From the NCBI GenBank assembly GCA_963971425.1, contig OZ020518.1, forward strand, positions 13,956,190 through 14,020,189: a DNA stretch of 64,000 bases, given 5' to 3'. Under the pieces are notes generated by a model. It did no database searches. It was not told the origin of the DNA and saw nothing but the letters and a program-made list of their open reading frames with translations. Positions 22,864-37,315 of this stretch are shown one piece after another. A program made the translations under genes and the position numbers. The stretch comes from Bryoerythrophyllum caledonicum. Its lineage: Eukaryota > Streptophyta > Bryopsida > Pottiales > Pottiaceae. How positions within the stretch are numbered: position 1 is the first letter of the stretch; every line of letters begins with the position of its first letter.

Positions 22864-22943
22864 GAACGCTGGTCCCCGTAGGAGGCCGGTGTGAGTGAAG
22901 TGCCCGTTCATTCCACCACTAAGTCCATGCCCACCGGGCATGG
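22864..22943 (-). other. Conserved 3'-terminal hairpins of LINE copy 2
   Basis: Palindrome ccatgcccaccgggcatgg (22925-22943) and a terminal stem acgctgg/ccggtgt (about 22865-22891) match those of copy 3 (56495-56513 and 56546-56572). The element ends in TTC repeats. Such 3' structures are the likely recognition site for the reverse transcriptase. Confidence 0.6.
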
Positions 22944-23086
22944 GTTAGTAGTATGGAACTACTTCCCCCTTTCGAAGGTGGACACTATGTACCCAATAAC
23001 AAGTAACCAGAATAAAAGGCCCTAGGCCCCAAAAAGTCCTAAAAGAGGGAGGACAAGTGCGGTGAAATGCAAATGCGGTTGTAGAT

Positions 23087-26000
23087 CTATAAAGGGGGGT
23101 TTGAAGCGTCGGGTAGGGGTTGGTTGTTTTCAAGTTTACGTTTATGTAGGAGTATCGACATAGCGTGTTGAATTGCAATAGTGTTAATATTTGAAAAGGT
23201 GGTTTTGATTGAAGTAATGGGGATTTTAAATGTTTCTTCAAGGGTTGTCATTGAGGGGATGAAGGTGGTGGCTCTAGCACCCGCGGTGATGACAATGAGG
23301 GGGTCTACTTCCCATCCTAGTGCTTGAATATCGTCAAGTAGTGGTTGGTATTTATTTGTTTTGTTTGCAATAGTGTCCGGAGAGAATCTATCATTGCAAT
23401 ATGTGAATTCAATAAATTGGATGGTGAGACTAGGGTCTATGTGGTTTGGTGGGGGGTCTTTGTATGATAGTCCTCTAACACATAATAGGTCCGGTTTGAA
23501 TCTTGCATTACAGTGGCATCTTTGAGTATGACATCTGCAGGGTAATAGCCAAGGAGGGACCGTGTTTTCTTGTAGGTTGTCATTAAAGGTTCCGGCATTC
23601 ATGAGAATGAAACATCGGGATTTGGTTGATGATATAAGTAGTTTACGAATAGCCCATATGGCTTTGTTATGTCTTTTAACAATTAGTGAGTGTATATGGG
23701 GGTTTTGGCACTGGAGTAAGACATGTAGCCATGTGTCTGGGTCCGTGGTGTTGCAAATTGGACATGTAATTGTAGGGAATCTTTCTATTCCAAAGAAGAG
23801 TTGTTTGCGGGCATTGCCCATGTATTGCCCTGTGCGGAATTTAATTAGGCATGTGATTTGTGGATCCGTTATAGTGGGGTTTTTCCAGAAATTATTGGAT
23901 AGTACATTGTGAATGTTTGGGTTGCCAGTCCATTTATCAATATTGGGGAAGTTTTGTGTAAGTTTTTCTAGGTTATTTACAAGATCATGTTTTTTGAGGT
24001 ATTTGTCCAAGAATCGTATGGGGCCTTTATCGGGAGTTTCACTCATAGAGGGCCATTCATATCTATGGAAGTAATATGGGGTGGCATGGGCGTGTTCGTA
24101 TGGGTGTTCGGCATTCTTGTGGGTTTTTTCTCTTCCTTCCTTTGCTAGTTTGTCGGCTTGTTCATTGCCGTCGATATTAGCATGAGCACGAACTTTATGG
24201 AGTGTAGTAATCTGTGTACGGTTTTGGAGCATTTCGACCATAGATGTAAGGATAGTTTTATCCGGGTGACTATTGTGTGAAGTAGGATGTTTAATATGTG
24301 TACTAAGGAGATATAATACATTTATGCAATCTGTAAAAATGTGAGCCGGTTCGTTTGGGTAATGAGTGGTGATTATTTTAAGGGTTTAGTGTATAGCCAT
24401 CATTTCGGCTCTTAGAATATTTTGGAGTCCATGTAGTCTTTTACCTAATTTAATTTGTTTGGTAGAATTGTATATCCCATAACCAGCTTTCTCTCGGTGC
24501 CAATGTCCTGGGCTTACTTCGGTTGGTTCTTTGAAGGAGCCGTCAGTGTAGTAGCTAAAGTTGGGGTCAAATTTAAGGTCTATATTAATTTGGTAGTAAG
24601 AGAGCGGGAGGCTTAGTTCGGTAATTGGTGATGTGGAGATGATTGTGTGTGGGGTTTTAGACCATTTTTTGTTGCGGTTTATACGGGTTGAAATGGGTGT
24701 GGGGAGGGCAATTGCGGTGTATACCTTGTTAATGTTTAGATTTTTTGCTATCAAAGTGAGATGAGTGAGGTTTTCTAGATTACCTATTTCACGAGTTTGT
24801 TGGTGTATACATAGGATACGTAGGGTTGCTAGTTCAAGGCGGGGTGTTTGTATTTGCGGTGGTATAGTGGGTTCTTTGTAAGTCATGGAGTCGGCTTCAA
24901 ATAGTACTATGATGTGGAAGTCCGGGAATGGGCCTAAGTGTGGGTTAGGGTTGTGGTACCAATGAGTGTCGGGAGTGATAATAATGGTGATATTGTCGTT
25001 GGGGTCATTATTTGCCGCTAGGCGTGCCCAATGTATAGCTTGTTGTGTTTCTTCTTCGTTGTGAGGGTGTGCGAGGCCTATTCCACTCCATTTATGATCA
25101 AAGGCTTTTCCAAGAGACCCAAAAATCTTATCGCGTTCGAATGGAGAGTAAAATTTTGAGATTTTTGTGGAGCATGTAACGAGGGATGAGAAGTATGAAT
25201 GTGTGATATTCAGGGATGTAATAAGGTAGTCTAAGATAGGATCGGGTAATGTGTAGTGTGCATTTTTGAGGGGGTCATTTTTGGGTATTCGGTAGTTATA
25301 TCTTTGGTATAGCCAAACAATTTCGGTTTCGAATGTTTGGGGTATTGGTTCGATATTAATGGGGGTTAGTAGTGCGTTGTGATATTGGTTCCACAGCCAT
25401 TGTAGTCTAGCGAGTGGTATGGTTATTAGATGTCTACCATTACCTTCGTATATGTGGGCATTGTCTTGTTGTATTTTGATTGTATTTGTTTGTGTTCGGA
25501 TGTCCGTTACTGGGTTGCATTCAGTTGTAAAGATGTTAAGAAGGGGGATAGTAAGGGGTGGTGTGACAAATCTTCTATCTCTAGGTTGTGCTTGGTGGTG
25601 GTGTATTTGTATGATATTTAGGTAATAACTGTTTTGAGTTCTAAGGTAGTATTGTGTGAGGATTTCGGTGTTATGTGAGGAAGTATTTGGGTTGTGCCAA
25701 GGAAAAAGATTTCTTTGTGGGAGCCATTTGGCGTAGGTGTTGTTATTGTGGGACCAGTGGCATAGGTACGACGTATATTGTTTGCTTATTTTGTTGGAGT
25801 CAATGTGTTTATTATGTCTGTGCGCGGTTATGTTATTTATTGGGTGTATGGAAGGGTTTTTTAATATATGTGGAGGAGGGGCATATGGACGTGAATGTGG
25901 TGGGTTTGGGGGAATTAGTGGGGGGTTGGTGTTGGGGTGGATGTCATTGTGATTTATGATATATGAGTCTTTAAGTGTGTACGGTGGGGCGTGATTGGTG

Positions 26001-29000
26001 CAAGGGTTGGGGCATGTAGGGAGACATGGAGGGTGACAAAATAATTGTTTGGCAATGTTTAGTGCACTTTTTATTAATTTATGAGGGGTACCATAGTGTG
26101 TTTTGTAGCTCTTGTCGTCCATAAGGTGTGTTCCATTTGGTAGTGTAATTTGTTTTAGATCAGTAATGTTTGCAAAGAAGAATTTTTGTAGGAGTTTGTC
26201 GGATAATTGTCGGTCAAGTCTAGGGAGGTTATGAATTTCGTTTGCCCAATCTTGTTCAAGTGGTGCGGGGTCTAGTAGGAAATCTTCTAGTGTGCTTTTT
26301 AGAAATATTTGACCTTCTGTTTTAAGTAGAAAAAGTGTGCGGGTAATGGGGGACCGAAAACAATCAGATTTTTTAAGTCTTTGGAGGTATTGTGCTCCTC
26401 CATAAATGGCAAGGATGTGCCGAAGGAGTCCACTGTAAATTAGTCCTAGTCGTCCTTTGTCGTTAAGTGCATTCTGGAGTTGTTCTCCAATGCAACGTAA
26501 GTAGGCATTTTTGAGGGAGAAAGCTTCTAATCCAAATAGTTTGTGGGGGAGTTGTGTCATGATATTAGGCATACAATTAGGGAGTCCGCATACTTTCTTT
26601 TGTATGGCTATGATTTTTTTATCGAGTTTATTTATGGCGGGCATGGAATAAGGGACCGCATAGAAACTGTATGAGATACCCGGACGTATGACGGTATCAA
26701 TCATTTTTATTTTTTGTTGCAATGTGGCCGGACAAAGTGTAAGTTCCTTGCATTGTTTAATAAGTTTTGTAGTAGTAGCATGAATTTGAATTTTCCATTT
26801 TAAAGATGGGACTAGGTTTATTCCAAGGTATATGTAGGGTTGGTTTTGGTTTAAAATCGGAATTGGTTGGTTACGATAGTGGATATTGGTAGCTTGAATA
26901 AGGGCTTTGAAGGCGGTCGGGTTTGTTTTAGATTTGTTTGGACATCCGGTTATGGCACATTTTTGGACCCCAAGTTCCATCCCGGACCATAGACAAAATT
27001 TGTCTATTTTGTCTAGTTGAGTTTGGAGTGATTTGAGGCGTCCGGAGATGGCCGCAAGATCGTCAGCATATGCGGCCGAGTTTATGGTAACTTTTGAGGT
27101 GCCAAAGGTGTAGCCATTATTCCCTCTTTGAAGCCATCTCAGTAGGGGTTCCAGAAAAATAATGAAGAGGTATGGGCTCAATGTATCGCCTTGGATGGTC
27201 CCTCGTTGGATAGGGATAGGGCATGTTTTGCCAAAGAATTCTCCGACGTATGTAGTGGTAGATTGGGAGTATATATTACCAACCAGTGTGACCGCGTCGC
27301 ACGGGTATCCAAGATCACTCATAATGGTTAGCAAGCAAGGGTGGTCAATGGAACCGAAAGCGTTTTTGAAATCAATGTATAGTATGTAAATGTCTTTGTT
27401 AGTGAATTTTGCATCCTCAAGAGCGGCGATGAGAGTTTGAATTTGTCGTGTGGTACTTCTTTCAGCTCTGAACCCTTCTTGGCTTTCGTGTAGTATTTGG
27501 TGTTTTTCCCCGTAGGCCGATAGTATTGATGTTAGTGTGCTAGTGTACAATTTATAAATGGTGTTGGCTAAAGCAATAGGTCGGTGATTAGGTAGCTCAG
27601 ATGGGTTGCCTTTTTTGTATAATAAGATTGTTAAACTTGTTTTCCAGGATGCAGGAATTGCTTTTTGTTTGTAACAATGGAGGAAAAATAATGATAGAAG
27701 GTCATGGAATCTCGGAGGCATGTTTTTTAGAATTGAGTTAGGTATATGGTCCGGACCGGGAGCTTTGTTGGTCCCCAAATTTTTTAGGCACATGTTATAT
27801 GTGTCTCTATTATAATATGTGTGGAGAGGAGTTGTGGGTTCTCCTCTTTTATCAATGGTGAATCCGTCCAGATCATGCCACGGGTATTGCCTGACCCCGC
27901 ATGTGCATGTTGGTGTATGTTGTGGTTGGAAGTGACATGAGGGGGTGGATGGCCTATTGTTTATGGATTGTTGAAAAATGTATTTCGTTTGCAATGTCGT
28001 TTGGGCTGGTTAGAATATTATTGTTTTGATCTAGAATACAATCTAGTGGCAAGTTTGTGTTGTTTTTAAAGACTTTTCTATTAATCTTTTTTGGGCTAGA
28101 TTCGTATAGTTGTCGATACTTAGAAATGGCTTTTCTGATACACTCTCTTGTATATTTTGTAGTAATTTTCCGAGCTTGTTTATTGGCGGTTTTTGCAATG
28201 CCTGCAATGTCTTTTAGCCAATCTTCGTGAGGGTTGTTGAGCGGTGGTACTTGTGGGATTTGGGGGTGGCGAAGGTTTTGTAGTTCAGAGAGTATGGGGT
28301 GGTTTCGCCAATTTTGATTAGTTTTAGCGATGTAAATTGTTTTCCGAATATTGTGGTATGTAACAAGATGTCGTTTCCACTTTTTGGCTAGTTTTCTCGG
28401 GAGATACCCCCCTTGATTCAAGGTTCTAGGTGTGAGTTGTGGGGTTGGAGGTGCTTTACATGTCTTTTCTAATGTAGTAGAAATTTCATTAATAATTTTG
28501 TCAAGAGAGGTGCAGGCTTCTTGCCATTGTATGTGTGTTAGGTGTTGATGGTTGGAAAGAATTTCTGTAAGGGAGTCTATATGTAGTGGGTTTTTTTCAA
28601 AGAATATCGTATTAAAGTTATCAAGGTTTTCTTTTGGGATGGGGTTTAGTATTTTGATATCGTTTGAGTTTGTTTTGGTGGGGGGTCTACTTATAAGGAT
28701 GTTATGAGGTATATTTAGTTGGATTGGGAAGTGGTCCGAGTTTAAGTTGGTTGAGATATTGGTGATAGATGTGTATTGGGTATGGTTGGGTGTTTTAATG
28801 TAAAATCCATCAATTAGGCTAGTGTGTGTGTAATTAAGTCCTCCTTGACGAGAGTATTGTGTATCGGTTGGGATCAAATATAATTCTAGGTTATCCGTGT
28901 AATTTCGCCATTGATAGTCTATATCATGTGGGGGAGTGAAGGTCTCTCCGTTCTGTCGTCCAATAAGGGCAATATCTTTGTTAAAGTCTCCACAAAGTAT

Positions 29001-30334
29001 TATTGTATAGTTAGTGTGCGTATTAATTTGTGAAGTGATGGAATTTTGGATTTCCGGAATAAGCCTAGAGTCTTCTATGTGTGATGGCATGAATAGGTGA
29101 AGAATGAGCCATGGTTGGAGGGGTCGGTTAGTAATTTTAATAATTTGAAGGTATGGTGATATATTAGCCGGGGTAGGAATTTTAGTAATATTCCCAGGAA
29201 AGGCATATGATTGGTGTATGAGCATGAGGAGGCCTCCTCTCGTTGGTGTATATGGAATTCGTTGTTGGATGCATCTTGTAAGGGCATGTGTGTTATTAAA
29301 TATAAGTTTGTAATCGGGGAATGTTTTTTGGATGTATTTTGTGGATTTAGTAGCGGTTAATTTAGTTTCTTGTATAGCAATTATGGCGGGTGGTGTGTTG
29401 GTGTGGGTAGATAGATTGTGGAGGCATGGGAGAGCAGTGTTTAGGGATGCAGCGTTCCATGTTAAGATGTATGTATTGATGTCTCTGGTGTTTTCGTTAT
29501 GATTTACAGGTGGTATATATGAGGTTGGTGGGGATGGGAATGTGTATTCTGGGATAGGCTCAAAGCATCTCGTTATTTCTTTAGTTAGTTCATGTGGCAG
29601 GAATGGGAAGTGTAGTTGGATAGTGTTTTGTGTGGGGGGTGAGGTTTGACTGTGTATGAAATCATATATTTCTTTGTGTATGGAGTCTTTATGTTGAATA
29701 ATATTTTGATTTTCTGCTAGGAAACTTGTATACGGTTGTTTTGTATTAATATGTCTTTCGGGTGGGTTATGTAGAGTGATTAGGTTGTTAAGGAGAGTAT
29801 TGGTCCAATTTGTGGTATTGGTATTTTGTAGGGCTAATATTTGGTTGCAGTCTTCTAGAGAGGGGTGTACTGTGATAATTAAAGCATATAGGATATGTGG
29901 TGGGGGATGTGTAGTTTTCTGTTCAATGTAGTGTGCTATATGCGGGTAGGTCATGTTATGTGAGTTATGTAGTTCATGTGTATTCTTTAGTAGTGGTGAA
30001 AATGTATTAGCAAGGTGTTGATACTTGGGGTGTAGTTTTATAGTGCTAGGGATGAAGTACATTTTTGCCCGTTTCTTATGAGCTGTAGGGTGTGTTTTTA
30101 TTATGTTTGGCATCGGGCCTGGGTTTTTTCAATGTCACCGCTGAGAAGTATTAGTATTTTACAGAGGTAGATTGTGGTAGGGTAGTGTTGTTGTTGGGGT
30201 TTTAGGTTTTGTAGGGGTTGTTTGGGTGGTTGGAGTTGTTGGGGTTTTTGTTGTTGTTGGTGTCTTTGGAGGTTTATTATTGTTGATGTAGTTGTTGTTA
30301 TTGCTGTTGTTGCTGTTGTTGTTTTTGATGTCAT
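23087..30334 (-). pseudogene. LINE ORF2: 2A leader, APE endonuclease, reverse transcriptase, RNase H, zinc-finger-like
   Basis: A leader from ATG 30334 (MTSKTTTATTAITTTTS) runs into a 2A-like motif; the main part follows from ATG 30113. Endonuclease motifs: AIIAIQETKLTATKS, LCGDFNKDIA and LNSDHFPIQL. Reverse transcriptase: FRAERSTTRQIQTL, ILYIDFKNAFGSIDH, GTIQGDTLSPYLF and AAYADDL (catalytic YADD at 27070-27059). RNase H: YYTDGSFKEP, LRAEMM, IFTDCINVLY and GNEQADKLAKEG. C-terminus: CPICNTTDPDTWLHVLLQC and CHTQRCHCNARFKPD. Breaks against copy 3: a missing A in the run before NPGP (about 30130), an extra T at about 27978, and TAA at 24388-24386 within RNase H. Otherwise about 2350 codons are open. 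Confidence 0.92.
30114..30170 (-). other. 2A-like ribosome-skipping motif at LINE ORF2 start (copy 2)
   Basis: The frame from ATG 30334 reads CKILILLSGDIEK; NPGP (codons 30125-30114) follows directly before the ORF2 methionine, but one base short in an A run (6 A here). Together with copy 3, where the motif is uninterrupted, this fits the consensus D(V/I)ExNPGP with the usual hydrophobic stretch before it. Confidence 0.7.
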
Positions 30335-30360
30335 TGGGGGCTTTATCTTATGGTGGTGGT

Positions 30361-30820
<460 letters not shown>

Positions 30821-30882
30821 GATATGTATTTTAGTATATATATATACTGTGGTGTGCTTGGTTGTAGCGTTGTTTGACACTA

Positions 30883-33800
30883 TTAGTTTGACATGTCCAT
30901 CTTGCTTTCGATGGCGCGTTGTTCGCGTTCCGATGCTTGTGTTTCCGCCGCCATGATGGTTGCAATTAGTTGGGATCGAAGGGTTGACATTTCCCCTCGG
31001 AGGGATTCGACCGTGTTTGCTTGCACCATATCCGCATATTGTCTTGCTTCTTCCACGATTTCCCCTTTCATGGTTTTCATTTCCCTTCGGAGTTGTTGTA
31101 GCGTCACACCATTGGCTTTGTGTGGGCTACAGCCGCGTTTACATCCGTAAACCCTAGTCTTGTTAATTCTTCAGCACTTGGTTTGTTGCTACCGTCCAAA
31201 CTCTTGGGGTGGGGTGTAAACATTATGTATTTACCGTGAAGTTTTCTACTTTGTTTGACAAATTTCTTATACACCGCTGCGTTTAGACACTCAATATTAC
31301 AAGTGCCAACATGTCTTCCATGCTCGAGTTTGAAGAATGTATCTACCACATTCTCATCCCCAAGTAAGGACTTGATACCTTCCGCTAGTTCTTTCTCATT
31401 TTTTGTTTTGTTGAGATTTTTTGCAATTAGAATTAGACAATTCTTTTTGGCAATTTCATCCTCATCCATTTTCCGGGTTGCAAAGATTGGCACAAATATC
31501 TCATTATTGAATGAGACTTTGTAGTCCTTTACCTTAGCTGCTTGCTCCGGGGAGGGGGTTTTGACCCATGCGAATTCGGAAAAACCCTTTTTTTCTACCC
31601 CAGTTACTTCAAAATCATATCCCCTTGCAAAACTATCTTTTACAATTTCGGCATGTAATTCATATGTTTCTTTGTTGACTAGGTTAGGGCCTGATATTTT
31701 TACCGACAAGAGGTGGGAGAAAGCCAAGGCATCATATGACTTGCATACTTTGCCTATGTGCGGGATTCCTTCATTCAAAGTGAGAATGAAGGGTCTTGTC
31801 CCTTGCAATAATCCCTTGGCATCCACATCTGGGTTCTTTAGATGTAGTTTAATGGCTCCACTCCAATTATCCGATTGGTGATAACAAAAAACGGCTATTG
31901 GTTCACCAATACGAGTTCCAGTGGGAATTTCCATGTCATTAAGCCGTGATTTTATCATGTTCAAAACCACGTCTTTTGCCCATATTTGATCACCAAGTTC
32001 AAAGTGAATTGAAACTTGGTAATCAAGGGCGTAACCATATTCATCCACCTCAACTTCACTTGGAAGTTGGGTGAGGTTGAAGTGGTTGCCACTCTTTCCA
32101 TCCACCATTTTTGAGGGCCACTGTTCTTGGAGGACGAATGGGAAGGAAGGCATTGATCCGATGCTCTCAGCCGCTTCTTTCCTATTAAGACCATCTTTGA
32201 CCAGATCTTCTAAAGCTTTTGAAGGTATTTTGGAACTTGCATTCTTCTTAGCCAACATGTTCATTGTGTGAAACCCCAGCCAGTATTTGGTATAAGGCAA
32301 ACTTGTTGCCTTCACCTTTTTCTAGATGGTATTTGTAACAATCAAAACATTTTCAACATCATTCATAGTGCATGGATTTTCCTCCAATACTTCAACAAAC
32401 AATCGCTTGGAGGGGGTCGCTGCGGCTTGGAGCTGAGACATGCTGTAGATTACAAGGGTAAGGATGTTACTAAGAGAGTTGTGAAGTGTTGCTATAGTGT
32501 TACCCCTTATCGCCTTGATTCTAACTTCTCCCCTCAACATGCATTGAGGGCTTGGTGAAGTTAGAATGATCAAGAAGGGGTACAATACAATGTGGGTGTC
32601 ATACAAAAAGTTTAATTGACCTCTATTTTCTAACTCTAAGTGATAGGGATTGAGACTATGAAGATTGATAGCATTTACACATACACGACCATGAGAGGTG
32701 CCATAAAAGTGGTCACCTCCCCAGAAAAATACAAATGCTATTATGCTTTGTGTACATGCCCGTAGGTTTTCATGATAAACCCATCGGTTGCATAAAACAA
32801 TAGATTGCGAGGGGAGTGATAAACGACTGTACCCTGGTTGTGTGGTCTTCCCTTGGGTGCAGTAAAGCCAAGTCGTAATTTGGCCGTCCCTTATCTTCTT
32901 GCTGTCATTAAAACTCCATGGGCTGGCTAGCTGCGGTGGGGAGCTGACATGAGAGTCCCTAAATGTGAGTGTATTTGGGATGAGGATACTGCGCGAGTCT
33001 CGTTCACTCCTTGGGACTTCGCATAGGGTCTTCAGTTTGTGTCCCTGCTCTCCTCTTCGGGTGGGTCTTGGAGTCTGCAACGGCTTTGTGTATTCGAGTT
33101 GGACTTGGGCAGGGCTCCTCCTTCGGGCTGGACTGCACCTTCTGTGCTTCGGGCTATGCTGGGTCGAGTTTCTTCCTAGGTCCAGTCTTCGCCAGTCCCC
33201 GCCTCTGGTTGCGGCGGATTTAGGGTTTGCTGTGCAGTGCTGGGCAACTCTGCTTGTGGCTGGAGTAAGGTTCACCGTGTTTCGCGTGCAGCCTTGCTTG
33301 TCTTCGGTTTGAGTTCTGCGGCTTGTCTTCAGAATCGTTAGGGTTTGCAGCAGCTGCAGTAAGGCTTGCTTGGGCTTTACGAAGGATCGTGGGACTGATG
33401 GCTCGGATCCTACGCATGGGGCCTTCGCCTGACCTAGGGGCTTCGACTTCACTGAGGTTGATTTGTCTGCGAGTACAGACACTGCGTCGGGAGGCGGCAC
33501 TGCTTCTCCTGAGCTTGACACGATCGGCCTTTTGCGTATGTCGACTTCGAACACTCTGCTTCCTCCCTCGCAGGTCGTGCCTCTCCTCCCAGTTGCTGTT
33601 CGGGTACCTTCTCCCTGTGCAGCCTTGGGCGTCGTCCTTCTGGAGTCCGCGTCTGCACCTCCTGGGTTCGTCCTGTAGGTATCTTGGACAAGGCTCTGTT
33701 GGTGTGATTCTTCTTGCTCGCGTGAGATGGGCAGGGGCAGTTGGTTCGGTCGAGTGTGTCTTCTGCTTGCTTCGAAGTTGCGTTTGTTTCTGTTAATCTC

Positions 33801-33947
33801 CTGTCTTCGTCTCTTCAGAGGTTGTGTACGCTTTCCTCTGGTATTCCCTGATCTGGCTATTTCGTCTATGTTATTCAGATGCCATGCAACTTGGATATGG
33901 TGTACGCATAAGTCCGTACGCCAACAACTATTTTCTAATACATGCAT
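30883..33947 (-). pseudogene. LINE ORF1 (nucleic-acid-binding/gag-like role inferred), two breaks
   Basis: A single frame runs from about 33947 (ATG) through 31104, interrupted by TAG at 32324-32322, where copy 3 has CAG; a deletion near 31120 shifts frame before the last 75 codons (MTLQQLRREMKTMKGEIVEE ..., a coiled coil), which end at 30883. Conserved parts include FFWGGDHFYGTSHGRVC, the segment PSEVEVDEYGYALDYQVSIH, KISGPNL and GRHVGTCNIECLNAAVYKKF...LHGKYIMFTPHPKSL. No zinc knuckle is seen and I do not recognise a named domain. Homology to copy 3 begins only around PWSF (about 32925); the Arg/Ser-rich part upstream may be leader rather than protein. Confidence 0.75.
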
Positions 33948-33949
33948 AA

Positions 33950-36232
33950 ACAAGAACAAATCAAGAAAAAATTTAGAGAAAAGGTGTAGAGGTGCTTCAC
34001 TAAGGTAGGTTCTGCCCCCTGGTGACTAGATCGGTGGTCCGATGTCCTGCTGGGGTGCCTGTTGTATGGTCGTGCGCACCTTGCTCTCCGAGGCTACGTG
34101 CTGAGTGTACGATGTAGCGTTCTCCTACTGTCCTCCGAGGCTACTTGCTGAGTGTGGCAAAACTCCCTTCCTCTGGGCTCCCCGCTGCGAGTGTGCACTC
34201 CCCTTCCGCGGATCTCCACGATGTGTGAGCGGCCGTGCGCTCTCCCATAGAGCTTCCTCTTGGTAAGCACCCTTCTCTCTATTTGTGCAGGTATCTCGTT
34301 CCCATAGAGTAGAGAGTGGATGTTTGTGCAATAGGGAGAAGTGAGAGGATTTGGGAGTAGGGGAGGGGTGTGCTATATACCTTGTGATATGTTGGTTTTT
34401 GATGGATGTCAATGTGCGTAATGAACGTCGTCGTTCTTGAACTTGTGGGCGTTTAGGGTTAGCCTCTTCAGACTGTCGCTCGGCTGTAGATCTATGGTTG
34501 TGTTGGTTGGGATGGTCGTTTAGGTCTTGATCTTGCCAAAATTGGGTGTTTACTGGGCTGTTGCGGCTGCTAGGGTTGTGTTGTAGTGGCGGCTGACAGT
34601 GTGGTCTTAGTTTTGCTTGATGGATTGGAGTCTTGATTTCCTACAGTTGTGGCAGTGCTCGAGCCTCTTCAAATTGTTTGGTTGAGGTGTCGTTGTGTTC
34701 TTGGTCATATGCTGGAAATATGGTGCTGAATGATTTGGTCTTGAGAACTTGTTTGATTCTGATGAAAGAAAGTTGAGATGTTGTTAGTTTTGGAGTATGG
34801 GTTAGGATGCTTACCTTAATTGAAGTCACGTTGTGTTTCTGGTGCCGTGTAGCTGATGTAGGTGCGGATGTTGTTTCTGTGTAGGGTTGCGCATCGAATC
34901 GCTGATTTTGAGCTACTTTGTTTTTGGTGTGGCGTATAGCTGATGAAGATCTGCTATCTTTCTGAGCGTGGAGCTGTTGAGTAGCTGTTGTCCCTGTTTC
35001 TGTGATGCGCTGTTTCTGTTGCCATGAGTCTGTAATGTTTCTGTGCACCTGCTGCTGTTGCAGAATGAGTACTGTGCTTTCCCCCCTGTTGATCTACTGC
35101 CCTGTATCTGCAGCTTTGGTTATCCTCTGTGTACGGGGGATTAGTTGATGGATCTACTCCTACCTGATTTGTTGATTTGTGTGAGTCTATGCTACATATT
35201 TTAGGTTGAAACTTTGAAAACAACAAGATCTCGAATTGCAACTTAGCTGGATTCGCAAAATGCGATTCAATGTGTGGAGCTTCTCTGTCTTGGCAGCTGG
35301 TTTGGTGATAGCATCTATGTTGGTCATGGTGCAGAGCTGGTATATGGCTACCGACTTGGTAGGTGCTCTGTCTTTCTTCTGTGTGCTCCTGCAGTCGTGT
35401 CGTTGTACTCAATTCTTCTTTTCTGCGTAGGTCTACTCTCCACAAAAACTGCATCTGCTTCGGCATAGTTTTTCCCCCTTCCTGTGTGGATTCTCTGTCC
35501 AGGACGACAAAAACTGCATCTGTTGCGGCGTAGTCTTTCCGCCCTTCCTGTGTGGATTCTCTGTCCAGGACATGCATCTACTGTTTCCCTTTGTGTAGGG
35601 AAGGTTAATCAATATTCCTATTTCTACTACATTCACTAATGCATGCAAGTCTATGCTACACACAGTATTTTGAAAACATGTAAGATGTAAAGTATCACAT
35701 GATAGCTTAGCTGAATTTGCCGCATGTTGTCCGTTGTAAGGTCTTGTGTCTTGGCAGCTCCCTCGAGATTCGTGCAAGCAATAGTTTGACTTCGTATGGG
35801 TGCTGAGCTCCTAGTTGAGGAGGGGTTTGGTGTGCTGTAATACAATGGTGCCATGGTAACCGGATCTAGATCTAATTGATTGATAGTTGATACAGAGGAT
35901 ACAACATCTAGATCTAGATCTGAGCCAACACAGGGCCCCGCTTCAGATCTGCCCTCCCAAACTAGTTCTAGTTTGTTGCACCTTCACACACCTATGTATC
36001 AATATATCTAAGATTTGCAATCCCTCCCAACATTTTGCACACCATATGCATACGATTCGGCGGCAAAAAGAAGTACACACAGGGATTTACAATGAGCCCA
36101 GCAACCCTCATTGTTGTGTGCATCGCATTTGCGCCTAACACCATACAACCCCTCCTCACCAGGTTTTGCGGAGCTACTCTACTCTCATTTTCTCATGTTC
36201 TCCCTTCCAACAGACACTTGACAACCTCGCAT
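33950..36232 (-). other. 5' region of LINE copy 2 with tandem repeats
   Basis: No credible ORF. It contains a 66-bp tandem duplication (two copies of cttcctgtgtggattctctg at 35479 and 35545) and a looser repeat of about 460 bp (ggttatcctctgtgtacggg-like block near 35120 and its relative near 35590). The outer 400 bp align with the start of copy 3 (for example agtagctccg, gtgaggaggg, gcggggccct). It probably holds the internal promoter. Confidence 0.55.
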
Positions 36233-37315
36233 CTCTCCAAGTTCCAACCAATAGGGTCTTTCAATCTTTCAAACTCCAACCCAAGAGCTTTATACTTCGG
36301 GCCGGCTGGAACTACATTCATCCTAAGTGTCGCCTTAGGTGGCATGGTTTTGGCGCCAAACCTTCCGGCCCCAAGGAAGCAATCGGGACAAGGTTTGGGG
36401 TGGCCCAAACTCCCAACTTGGGCCGGATTCAATTCCTCCGTTGGATCCTTCAAATCCCTACCGTCAATTAATTATTTTTTAATTTTAATTTTAATTTTTA
36501 ATTCTTTATTTTAATTTTGAAAAAGGATTTATTTTGTTTTTTATTTCTTATTTTAATTTTAATTTTGAAAAAGTAAAAATACTCCTTCCTTTTGGATATG
36601 CACCCAAAAATAGGGATTTGGTCAAATAAAGTAAATAAAACTCTTTTTTCCAATAGTCAAAATAGGAAAAGGAATTTTAAGTTGCATATATAGATGAAAA
36701 AAATACTCTCTTTTATTTTAGACCTATCCAAAATAAGAGAAAGGAAACAAATTATGAAAATAGAAAAATACTCTTATTTATTTTTTAATTTTAAATGTAG
36801 TAAGGAAAAAAAACATATAAAGTAAATACATGAAACCTATTTTTCTTTAAACTAGGAAAGAAACAAAGACAAAAGCTTGACATATGTGTTCTATAATATT
36901 TAGTTGAGCCTTATGAAAACCTAAGACATTTCAAAATTGGAAATTTGGCCCTAGAATCCGGCCCCAACACTTTTCATTGACTAGGGCCAAGATGATGAAT
37001 TTGAACTCCGGCCCTAGAATCCGGCCGCAATGCTTTACATTACTTGAGGCCAAATGGAAGAATCGGGGCCCAATTGAAGGTCGGATTGAAGGCAAATCCG
37101 GCCGACCTTCCATCCGACTCCAGGCCTAATGTAAACCGGCCCTTAGTAAGCAAACGTACATGAGCACCTTGTTTAGTACCAAATCCGGCTCCTATAGGAC
37201 TAAATTTTTACCTCAACCCGCTATGGGCGTCAGGCACCAAACCATTTGTCTAACCTTCTTCAATTTTACATTTTTTAACCATATTTGTAATTTATCAATA
37301 AATTATTATTCACAC

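Noticed and set aside
33000..33900. Arg/Ser-rich N-terminal half of LINE ORF1 as a real RS-domain protein
   Set aside because: Not conserved in the other long copy; probably leader sequence that happens to be open.
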